Positions 6,950 to 13,977 of a stretch of DNA of 15,696 bases are shown piece after piece; within the stretch, counting starts at the first letter, position 1; every line of letters starts with the position of its first letter. A model generated the notes under the pieces. It was not told the DNA's origin, searched no databases, and saw nothing but the letters and a program-made list of their open reading frames with translations. This DNA is from CAYJDG01 sp964368875 (GTDB lineage: Bacteria; Pseudomonadota; Alphaproteobacteria; Micavibrionales; Micavibrionaceae): the NCBI GenBank assembly GCA_964368875.1, contig CAYJDG010000050.1, positions 1 through 15,696 of the forward strand, read 5' to 3'. The position numbers were made by a program, and so were the translations under genes.

Positions 6950-7543
6950 ATGGCGCGGAAATTTACCGAACTCAAACTGGTGCTGGCTACGCACAACAAG
7001 GGCAAGGTTGCCGAGATTTCTGACCTGCTCAAGCCGTATGGTATTGAAGTAATTTCTGCCGGAGACCTTGGGCTGCCTGAACCGGAAGAAACCGAAACGA
7101 CGTTTATCGGCAACGCAACGCTGAAGGCGCGAGCAGCTGCGCAGGCAGCAGGCTTACCATGTCTGGCCGATGATAGCGGCTTATGCGTCAACGGCTTAAA
7201 TGGCCAACCCGGGGTTTACTCTGCGAACTGGGCGGGCCCAGGCAAGGATTTCAAACCGGCAATGGAACGGGTGAACCGGGAGCTTGGTGAACAGATAGAT
7301 CGTTCAGCCTATTTCATTTCAGTTCTGGTTCTGGCCTGGCCGGAGGGAGATATCGTCACCACAGAAGGCCGCGTAACCGGGCAACTCGTCTGGCCGCCGC
7401 GTGGGACGAATGGTTTTGGTTATGATGCAATGTTCGTACCCGACGGTGAGACTCGCACCTTTGGCGAAATGGATATGGCAGAGAAGAAAAAATACTCACA
7501 TCGGGCCAAGGCGTTTTCCGCGTTGATGGAGATTTTTGGCTAG
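6950..7543 (+). CDS. rdgB: dITP/XTP pyrophosphatase (RdgB/HAM1 family)
   Basis: Cleaves non-canonical purine triphosphates (dITP, ITP, XTP) to the monophosphates and pyrophosphate, keeping deaminated bases out of nucleic acids. 197 residues, normal for the family. Conserved parts: ATHNKGKVAEI with THNKGK at 14-19, LADDSGLCVNGLNGQPGVYSA around the metal-binding and catalytic Asp74/Asp75, GTNGFGYDAMFVPDG in the base pocket, and YSHRAKA with SHR at 183-185. The ATG follows the rph stop with no gap, and the Shine-Dalgarno sequence is weak, so translation is likely coupled. The rph-rdgB-hemW order is common in alphaproteobacteria. Confidence 0.97.
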   Translation: MARKFTELKLVLATHNKGKVAEISDLLKPYGIEVISAGDLGLPEPEETETTFIGNATLKARAAAQAAGLPCLADDSGLCVNGLNGQPGVYSANWAGPGKDFKPAMERVNRELGEQIDRSAYFISVLVLAWPEGDIVTTEGRVTGQLVWPPRGTNGFGYDAMFVPDGETRTFGEMDMAEKKKYSHRAKAFSALMEIFG

Positions 7544-7544
7544 G

Positions 7545-8285
7545 ATGAAGCGTTTTATAAACCGTCATTCCGTTATGATTTTTTTACTGAGCTTGCCTGC
7601 TTTGCTGGCAACCGGATGGGTATTCTCTGCATTTCTTCCGGATCAACTTTATTATAGTCCCTTGACGTTTTCCCTGAGCATCATTCCGTTCAATCTGCCG
7701 TTTCTAGTATTCGCGGCAGTCCATGTTTTTGTAATCGGAATATTTTCGATTTTCCTGCAAAGACAAAAAACTTCTATTAAAGCGATCATGTGGTGCGTTT
7801 TATTGGTGGCGATAGCAGTGGCAGATTTGATCGCTGTGATGGCGTCACTTCAATTGCCGCGTAAATTCTATCCCGGTCATGCGTATTGTGAAGATGTGCT
7901 GATTGCTACGGTTGAGCGCTGTGAGGGCACCGATAAAGGCTTTATGCAGGGTCGGCTCAGCGCTGTCGCGCGTTTCGGGCAAGGAAATGCCGAAGTCGTC
8001 AAAAAAATTACGGCCTTACCTGATTACGCCTTATTGCAGACAGATTGCAAAGACTTGCCGGGTGGCTTTGGTGAAAGCTGTTATACCGGGTCATACCAGC
8101 GCCATACTGGCGATACAAATTATATGAATGTCTATGTGCATAACGACAAAGTTCTGGTCGTTGAAACCGAGAATATAGTTATCAATGCCGTGCCGGGCGA
8201 TAAACCCGCATTCATGCCTGGGCAGGAGCCTCAGCTGGAAGACTTTCTGCAGCTGTCACGGTTTTCAGGCGATATGACGAAATGA
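7545..8285 (+). CDS. Unrecognised inner-membrane protein with periplasmic four-cysteine domain
   Basis: 246 residues; I do not recognise a family. Three hydrophobic helices are visible (about 11-31, 50-71 and 80-100). Positive charges before helix 1 (MKRFINRHS) and between helices 2 and 3 (QRQKTSIK) put the N-terminus inside, so the remaining 140 residues should face the periplasm. That domain has exactly four cysteines, 115, 126, 168 and 179, in two pairs of equal spacing, suggesting two disulfides. The start is ambiguous: ATG 7545, one base after the rdgB stop, or in-frame TTG 7536, which overlaps rdgB but lies just after GGAGA. The end overlaps the hemW start as ATGA. Lower GC than its neighbours. 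It is probably co-transcribed with rdgB and hemW. Confidence 0.8.
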   Translation: MKRFINRHSVMIFLLSLPALLATGWVFSAFLPDQLYYSPLTFSLSIIPFNLPFLVFAAVHVFVIGIFSIFLQRQKTSIKAIMWCVLLVAIAVADLIAVMASLQLPRKFYPGHAYCEDVLIATVERCEGTDKGFMQGRLSAVARFGQGNAEVVKKITALPDYALLQTDCKDLPGGFGESCYTGSYQRHTGDTNYMNVYVHNDKVLVVETENIVINAVPGDKPAFMPGQEPQLEDFLQLSRFSGDMTK

Positions 8286-9430
8286 CCTACGGCATATATT
8301 GTCATTGGCCATTCTGCCTTTCAAAATGCCCATACTGTGATTTCAATTCGCATGTCCATGATGCCATCGACCATGAACGTTGGAAAATTTCATATCTAAG
8401 AGAGCTTGAGCATGCAGCGTCTTTGAGTGCCGGACGCATCGTTGATACAGTATTTTTTGGTGGTGGGACGCCGTCTTTAATGAAGCCTGACACAGTGGCT
8501 GCGATCATTGAAAAGATCAAAAGCCTATGGCCGGTGGCGAATGATCTCGAGATTACGCTTGAGGCTAATCCGACCTCGGTCGAGGCTGAAAAATTCAAGG
8601 CGTTTAAAGCTGCAGGTATCAATCGTGTGTCGCTGGGGATTCAGGCCTTTAATGCCAGTGACCTGAAATTTTTAGGTCGTACCCATGACACCGCGCAGGC
8701 CAAGGCTGCAATTGAACTGGCAGCCAGTACCTTTGATCGTTTCAGTTTCGATCTGATCTATGCGCGCCCCGGTCAAAGCGTTGCGGCATGGCAGGCGGAA
8801 CTGAAAGAAGCGCTTGAATTAGCGGTCGGCCATTTATCGCTCTATCAGCTAACCATCGAGCAGGGGACGCCATTCTACATTCAACACCAGCGCGGCGAGT
8901 TTCGTATTCCGGAGCAGGAGCTGGCAGCTGATCTCTATGATGCGACACAGGAGACATTGGATGCGGCAGGCCTGCCAGCATATGAAGTGTCAAACCATGC
9001 GCGCCCGGGACAAGAGTCGCGTCATAACCTGATTTATTGGCGCTATGGTGATTATGCCGGGATTGGTCCCGGTGCGCATGGCCGCCTGACGATCAATGAA
9101 GAAAAATTTGCCACCCGCGCCCACCGGGCACCGGATATTTGGTTGAATAATGTCGATACTGTGGGCCATGGCTGGCACCCTTTCGAAGCCATCGACCGCA
9201 AGCAACGCACCCTTGAAGCCCTAATGATGGGATTGCGCCTGCGCGAGGGTGTGCCATGGGCGCGCTTGAGCAGCGAATATGGCGGCGATCCTTTTGAGGT
9301 CATCGATGCCAAGAAGTTACAGACTCTGATCGAAGAGGGTCTGATGGAGCGGAATAACGAAACCCTGCGCACGACGGCGCAGGGTCTCAAGAAACTCAAC
9401 GGAGTTCTAAGCTACTTACTCCGTAGCTGA
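8282..9430 (+). CDS. hemW: Heme chaperone HemW (radical SAM, HemN-like)
   Basis: Radical SAM protein that binds heme and is thought to hand it to respiratory enzymes. 382 residues. The cluster motif is C-x3-C-x2-C (Cys12, Cys16, Cys19 in FCLSKCPYCDFNSH), with Phe at 21 where true coproporphyrinogen dehydrogenase HemN has a further Cys; the HxPFC start is that of HemW. SAM-binding GGGTPS is at 60-65, followed by ITLEANPTS, GINRVSLGIQAF and FDLIYARPGQ, then the HemW C-terminal domain. The ATG overlaps the previous stop as ATGA, suggesting coupled translation. Its last 15 bases overlap the 3' end of the gene on the other strand. Older annotations call such genes oxygen-independent coproporphyrinogen oxidase, which the missing Cys argues against. 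Confidence 0.95.
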   Translation: MTYGIYCHWPFCLSKCPYCDFNSHVHDAIDHERWKISYLRELEHAASLSAGRIVDTVFFGGGTPSLMKPDTVAAIIEKIKSLWPVANDLEITLEANPTSVEAEKFKAFKAAGINRVSLGIQAFNASDLKFLGRTHDTAQAKAAIELAASTFDRFSFDLIYARPGQSVAAWQAELKEALELAVGHLSLYQLTIEQGTPFYIQHQRGEFRIPEQELAADLYDATQETLDAAGLPAYEVSNHARPGQESRHNLIYWRYGDYAGIGPGAHGRLTINEEKFATRAHRAPDIWLNNVDTVGHGWHPFEAIDRKQRTLEALMMGLRLREGVPWARLSSEYGGDPFEVIDAKKLQTLIEEGLMERNNETLRTTAQGLKKLNGVLSYLLRS

Positions 9431-11050
9431 GGGAGGGGCTTCTTCCCCGGCAGAGGGGCCTTCCGCACCCGGAGGTACGCTCATATCCGTTGCCGGACCA
9501 GGCTGTGGGGCGCCGCCACCCATGCCCATGATGGTCGAAAGGTCAGACCCGTTCAGCATGGTTTTGCCTGTTTCATCCACAGTCAGATGATAGGTTCTGG
9601 TGTCCGGTGCATCAGGTTTCTGCTGGCCGACCATCTGCATGATCGTGAGGGGGCCGAGGACGCTTTGCAACGCCTGTGCTTCAACATTACCGGGCTTAGC
9701 CATTTCTTCATGGATTTTTGCAATCACTTTATCCAGACCCGTAAACTCAGCGTTTTGTTCAGCAGTGAAGCCACTGATCGCCTTCATGTTGGCGGCGAGA
9801 ACGCCGCTCCCTTTGCCCTGATAAGTGTTGGCGGCGAAATCAAAACTTTGCTCAAGCGTTGTTCCGGCATCAGTTAGAAGTTTCGGCACTGTCGCCATCG
9901 CGGTCATGCCTGCCATTTGGGCTGCCTGAGGATTTCCTGAATTGGCGGCCATCGTGTCACGACCCAGATCCACAAGTTGCTGGAATGGCAGGTTGTTGAC
10001 CGTCAGGTTGACGTTGGCGGTGAGCGGAATGATATCCTTATAAGAGTCGTTTGGATCGTTAAGCTTGAGATCGCTATAGCCGACTTTCAGGCCGGTTTTA
10101 ACGGCTCCGGCACGGAAACCAGACATATCGAAACCAAGTGCAACTTTGCCAAGCTCAAAGGTCTCCATCACCTGCGTCGTTTCATTCGGGCCTGTTATAG
10201 CGAGACCGTCCATGCTCATCGCAACGCTGAACGAGTCGGATGACTTGCCCATCAGGTTGGTCATCATATTGTACATGGCCATGCCGCCCTGAGCTGAAAT
10301 AGCACTGTCGGTGATTTTTTGGCCAGCTTGCCCGATCGCACCAATTTGTTCGTTAAAAGACTTAGCGACCAGAGGGTCGAAATCTTTCACCGCTACATCG
10401 ATGTTCAGAGATTTAAGGGAGCCAGTAAGTTTGTCATCAGGGGACTCGAGTGTCCAGTTCTGCAGGATTGCCTGCGCCGGACCTGAAAGATGGCCACTGC
10501 TTTCACGGCTTAGCTGGTTCTTGAAGCTGGCTGTACCAATTTTAAATCCTGCCGGGCTTTCATCGCTCTTGAAAGCAATGTCTGTATATTGGGCGTCAAG
10601 ACGGATGAAAGAGCTGAGATCAGTATCCCAGACGCCAAGAGCACGTTGGGTGGCGATGCTGATTTCACCAACTTGTTTATTATCAGCACCGATGATGCGG
10701 ATTGGAGTTGGAATGGCGATAGCCGCTTTCCATTCTTTATCGTTAGCTCCGGGGATGACGTTGGCGGCAACCATGCCGATATCAAAAACTTTGCCAGCGG
10801 CATCTTTCATTTTGATGTGGGGCAGGGTGACAGCATAGTAAGAGTCCGTCGGTTCAACTTTCAGTTCACCTTCGGTGATGTACTGACCGCCAGCTGCTGA
10901 CTGAACATTCTTACGGAGGTCGATCTGGGTCTGAATGAGGGTTTTGAGCTTCGCCGCCCCTTCAGGGGTGATTTCAGCCGCAAAAACTGGCGAACTGATC
11001 ATAACCACGGCTAAAGCCGTACCGGTGAGCTTCTTCAAGCTGGAAAACAT
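9416..11050 (-). CDS. Exported protein of unknown function, 544 aa
   Basis: No named family recognised with confidence. The start at 11050 is chosen because GAGGGAG lies 7 bases upstream and because it gives a clean Sec signal peptide: MFSSLKK, a hydrophobic core (LTGTALAVVMISS) and PVFA-AE, cleaved after about residue 24. The mature protein alternates short amphipathic strands (for example GKVALGFDMSGF, AVKTGLKVGYSDLKL, IPLTANVNLTVNNLP) with little charge clustering, suggesting a repetitive beta-rich periplasmic protein. The general look recalls the DUF945/YdgA and DUF2125 types, but this is an impression. The last 35 residues are Gly/Pro/Ala/Glu-rich and probably disordered. No cysteine or catalytic motif stands out. 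It converges on hemW and is divergent from the helicase. Confidence 0.88.
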   Translation of the reverse strand: MFSSLKKLTGTALAVVMISSPVFAAEITPEGAAKLKTLIQTQIDLRKNVQSAAGGQYITEGELKVEPTDSYYAVTLPHIKMKDAAGKVFDIGMVAANVIPGANDKEWKAAIAIPTPIRIIGADNKQVGEISIATQRALGVWDTDLSSFIRLDAQYTDIAFKSDESPAGFKIGTASFKNQLSRESSGHLSGPAQAILQNWTLESPDDKLTGSLKSLNIDVAVKDFDPLVAKSFNEQIGAIGQAGQKITDSAISAQGGMAMYNMMTNLMGKSSDSFSVAMSMDGLAITGPNETTQVMETFELGKVALGFDMSGFRAGAVKTGLKVGYSDLKLNDPNDSYKDIIPLTANVNLTVNNLPFQQLVDLGRDTMAANSGNPQAAQMAGMTAMATVPKLLTDAGTTLEQSFDFAANTYQGKGSGVLAANMKAISGFTAEQNAEFTGLDKVIAKIHEEMAKPGNVEAQALQSVLGPLTIMQMVGQQKPDAPDTRTYHLTVDETGKTMLNGSDLSTIMGMGGGAPQPGPATDMSVPPGAEGPSAGEEAPPSATE

Positions 11051-11057
11051 TGATTTT

Positions 11058-11064
11058 CTCCCTC
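11058..11064 (-). promoter_or_regulatory. Ribosome binding site of the exported protein gene
   Basis: GAGGGAG on the minus strand, 7 bases before the ATG at 11050. It fixes the start that places a signal peptide at the N-terminus, rather than the in-frame upstream ATG at 11098. Confidence 0.8.
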
Positions 11065-11139
11065 TAAGGACTGGACGATTCATGAAAATTGGCCACATTT
11101 AAGCAGAAACCCCATACACCTGCCAGCAGCGATTTAAAG

Positions 11140-13968
11140 ATGTCCATTACCAATCGTGCCGTCCGTACAGGCGGCCTTGTGACTGCCATTCTGGGGCCAA
11201 CCAATACCGGGAAGACCTATCAGGCAGTGGCCCAGATGCTGACGCATCATTCAGGTATTATGGGATTTCCATTGCGTTTGCTGGCCCGTGAGAATTACGA
11301 CCGGATCGTATCATTAAAGGGCGAGGCTGCAGTGGCATTGGTCACGGGCGAGGAAAAGATCGTTCCGGCAAGCGCACAGTATTTTCTCTGCACTGTCGAG
11401 GCAATGCCGCTCGACCGGGGCTTTGATTTTGTCGCGATCGATGAAATTCAGCTTTGTGCAGATCCCGACCGGGGACATATTTTTACCGATCGCCTTCTGC
11501 GGGCGCGCGGCCGTAAGGAAACCATGTTCATGGGGGCGGATACGATTGCGCCTCTTTTGAGATCGCTGATCCCTGATATCGAGATCAGGGCGCAGTTGCG
11601 CTTTTCACAGTTAACCTATAACGGGCATAAAAAACTGACACGCCTGCCAGCACGGAGCGCGATTGTCGCGTTCACAATCAATGACCTTTACGAAGTTGCC
11701 GATCTGATCCGCCGTCAACGTGGTGGAACAGCAGTAGTACTGGGCGCTCTTAGTCCGCGCACGCGCAATGCGCAGGTAGAGATGTATCAATCAGGAGAGG
11801 TTGAATTCATGGTCGCAACGGATGCGATCGGTATGGGCCTGAACATGGATATTCATCATGTCGCTTTTGCCTCAACGCGGAAATTTGACGGCCAAAGATT
11901 GCGCGCCCTGAATGCCGCGGAGCTAGGGCAGATCGCCGGGCGTGCCGGGCGGCATATGAAAGATGGCACATTCGGAGTGACCGGGCCGGTTAATGAGCTG
12001 GACGAAGAACTGGTTGATGCGGTTGAGCATCATGAGTTTGAAACGCTGGGTGCTTTATGCTGGCGTAATGCCGAGCTGGATTTCGGCTCACCGCGCAGCT
12101 TGCTGCGGTCGCTGGAAAGCGGATCGGGATCGGCGCAGTTGATCAAGGGTTGGCCTGCTGATGATATTCAGGCGCTCGAAAAATTGATGCAGCGGGACGA
12201 TATTATGGCCCCGACGGGAACCGAAGAGCGGGTCCGATTGTTGTGGGATGTCTGTCAGATACCTGACTTCAGAAAGATACTCTCGGAAAGCCATCAGGAG
12301 CTGCTGGCTCAGGTCTATTTATACCTGACTGGAGCAGGGATGATTCCGGATGATTGGGTGGCCGGGCAGATGCTGCGGCTTGACCGGACGGATGGGGATG
12401 TTGATACCCTGATGAACCGGATCGCCCATATCCGGACATGGGCCTATATTGCCTGCCGCCCGGACTGGCTGAAACAGCCGGGTCACTGGCAGGAGAGGGC
12501 AAGGGCTATCGAGGACCGATTGTCGGATGCGCTGCATGAGGGGCTGCTCCGTCGTTTTGTCGATCGGCGCTCGACAAAGTTAATAAAAGGCCGGGGGGAG
12601 GGGAAACCTGCCCTGCTGGCAGGGGTTAAAACCGATGGCGCCGTGGTGGTCGAAGGACATCAGGTTGGACATTTGGAGGGATTCCGGTTTATACCGGATA
12701 CAGCTGTAACGGGCGCTGATCGGAAGCTGATCATGACCGTGGCCAGAAATACTTTAAAACCTGAACTCGAGCGACGTCTGCAAATGATTTTGACTGCCCA
12801 ACCTAAGCAATTCTCCGTCAAAGATGACGGCCAGATTTATTTTCAGACTGATGCCAGCAATCCTCTTCCCGGCGCCCCCATCGCGACCGTGACCAAAGGG
12901 GCTTCGCTCCTCCAGCCGGGGATCGAGCTTCTGAATGCTGATCTGCTTGAAGGCCAGGATAAAACGGCAGTTACTGAGCATATCCAGACTTGGCTGAAGT
13001 CGCATATCTTCGCCGTGCTAGAACCGCTCTTCGCGCTTGTGACTGATGAAACTCTGCCAGCCTCGGCAAGAGGCATCGCCTTTCAGCTTTTTGAAGGGAC
13101 TGGAATTATTCCGCGTGGGCAGGTTGAAGACCTGATCACTGCGCTCGACACGGAAGGCCGTCAAGCCTTGCGTGCCAAGAAAGTTAAACTCGGACCGCTT
13201 CTGATATTCCTGCCGGATCTGAACAAGCCGCTGGCGGTTCGTCTACGCGGATTATTGTGGAGTGTTTTTAACGGCCAGCCTCTGCCAGCGCCACTACCGC
13301 GCGATGGTGCAATGTCTGCCCTGATTGATCCAGCGGCCATCAATGCCGATTTCTACCGGGCCATCGGGTATCCAGTTTATGGCACTCGCGCCGTGCGGAT
13401 CGATATGCTCGACCGGGTCATCAATTCGGTTTACGACTCTGCCAAAGATGGAAAGTTTCAGGCGCAACATGCGCAGGCTGAATGGATGGGTGTACCAATC
13501 GCCGATCTTTATGGTGTTCTGGAAGCCATGGGCCATCGCCGCATTATCAAGCCTGTCGTTGAAGCTGCTCCGGCCGTTCCTGCGGATCCGGTGGCTGCGG
13601 TTGCGCAGCCTGTAGCGAACGAGACTGCCCCTGCTGAAGGTGAAGCGGCCCCAGTTGCCGCACCCAAGCCACAAATCAAACCTGAGCTGGACTGGTTCTT
13701 CCTACGCAAAGGCAAGATCCATCAGGAGCAAGCTGCTCGTGCTCCGCGTGTTGAAAAGACAGGCGAGGATGCCGACCGGAAGTTCACAAAGAAATTCGGC
13801 AACAAGGACTTTACTAAAAAAGACTCCGCACCGAGACGTGACCGCCCATCCAAGCAGGTTGCCAAGTTCGATAAGTCCAAAGAAAAACCTCAGCCGAAGG
13901 TTTATTCGGCTGAGGCTAAATCAGAGGATAATCCTTTTGCGGTGCTCTCTCAGCTTAAGCTGAAATAA
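11140..13968 (+). CDS. SUV3-like superfamily 2 RNA helicase with basic C-terminal extension
   Basis: ATP-dependent helicase related to mitochondrial SUV3, which unwinds RNA for degradation. With the ATG at 11140 it has 942 residues. Motif I GPTNTGKT is at 19-26, the Walker B box in the SUV3 form DEIQ at 101-104, ALSPRTRNAQVEMYQSGE and ATDAIGMGLNMD in the second RecA domain, and motif VI QIAGRAGRH at 264-272. A helical region typical of SUV3 follows. From about residue 808 comes an Ala/Pro/Glu linker, then from about 867 a Lys/Arg-rich tail (KKFGNKDFTKKD) likely to bind RNA. The start is uncertain: an in-frame TTG lies at 11089, and neither has a strong ribosome site. The RNA target is unknown; RNA turnover is inferred from the family. 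Confidence 0.92.
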   Translation: MSITNRAVRTGGLVTAILGPTNTGKTYQAVAQMLTHHSGIMGFPLRLLARENYDRIVSLKGEAAVALVTGEEKIVPASAQYFLCTVEAMPLDRGFDFVAIDEIQLCADPDRGHIFTDRLLRARGRKETMFMGADTIAPLLRSLIPDIEIRAQLRFSQLTYNGHKKLTRLPARSAIVAFTINDLYEVADLIRRQRGGTAVVLGALSPRTRNAQVEMYQSGEVEFMVATDAIGMGLNMDIHHVAFASTRKFDGQRLRALNAAELGQIAGRAGRHMKDGTFGVTGPVNELDEELVDAVEHHEFETLGALCWRNAELDFGSPRSLLRSLESGSGSAQLIKGWPADDIQALEKLMQRDDIMAPTGTEERVRLLWDVCQIPDFRKILSESHQELLAQVYLYLTGAGMIPDDWVAGQMLRLDRTDGDVDTLMNRIAHIRTWAYIACRPDWLKQPGHWQERARAIEDRLSDALHEGLLRRFVDRRSTKLIKGRGEGKPALLAGVKTDGAVVVEGHQVGHLEGFRFIPDTAVTGADRKLIMTVARNTLKPELERRLQMILTAQPKQFSVKDDGQIYFQTDASNPLPGAPIATVTKGASLLQPGIELLNADLLEGQDKTAVTEHIQTWLKSHIFAVLEPLFALVTDETLPASARGIAFQLFEGTGIIPRGQVEDLITALDTEGRQALRAKKVKLGPLLIFLPDLNKPLAVRLRGLLWSVFNGQPLPAPLPRDGAMSALIDPAAINADFYRAIGYPVYGTRAVRIDMLDRVINSVYDSAKDGKFQAQHAQAEWMGVPIADLYGVLEAMGHRRIIKPVVEAAPAVPADPVAAVAQPVANETAPAEGEAAPVAAPKPQIKPELDWFFLRKGKIHQEQAARAPRVEKTGEDADRKFTKKFGNKDFTKKDSAPRRDRPSKQVAKFDKSKEKPQPKVYSAEAKSEDNPFAVLSQLKLK
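13883..13915 (-). terminator. Intrinsic terminator for the cysteine-rich gene, inside the helicase CDS
   Basis: On the minus strand a perfect 11-bp stem (CCTCAGCCGAA at 13915-13905 pairing with 13898-13888, six-base loop) is followed at once by TTTTT (13887-13883), then CTTT. It lies 62 bases past the stop of the minus-strand gene. On the plus strand the same hairpin is part of the helicase message, without a T run after it. A second perfect palindrome, TCAGCTTAAGCTGA, lies at 13950-13963 over the helicase stop region. Confidence 0.85.
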
Positions 13969-13977
13969 TTCCCATCC

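Noticed and set aside
8282..9430. Annotation of hemW as oxygen-independent coproporphyrinogen oxidase (hemN)
   Set aside because: The fourth cysteine of the HemN motif is absent (Phe21) and the N-terminus is of HemW type.
11082..11102. Six-codon mini-ORF (MKIGHI) between the exported protein gene and the helicase
   Set aside because: It has AAGGA about 11 bases upstream, so a leader peptide is conceivable, but nothing in so short a frame distinguishes it from chance.
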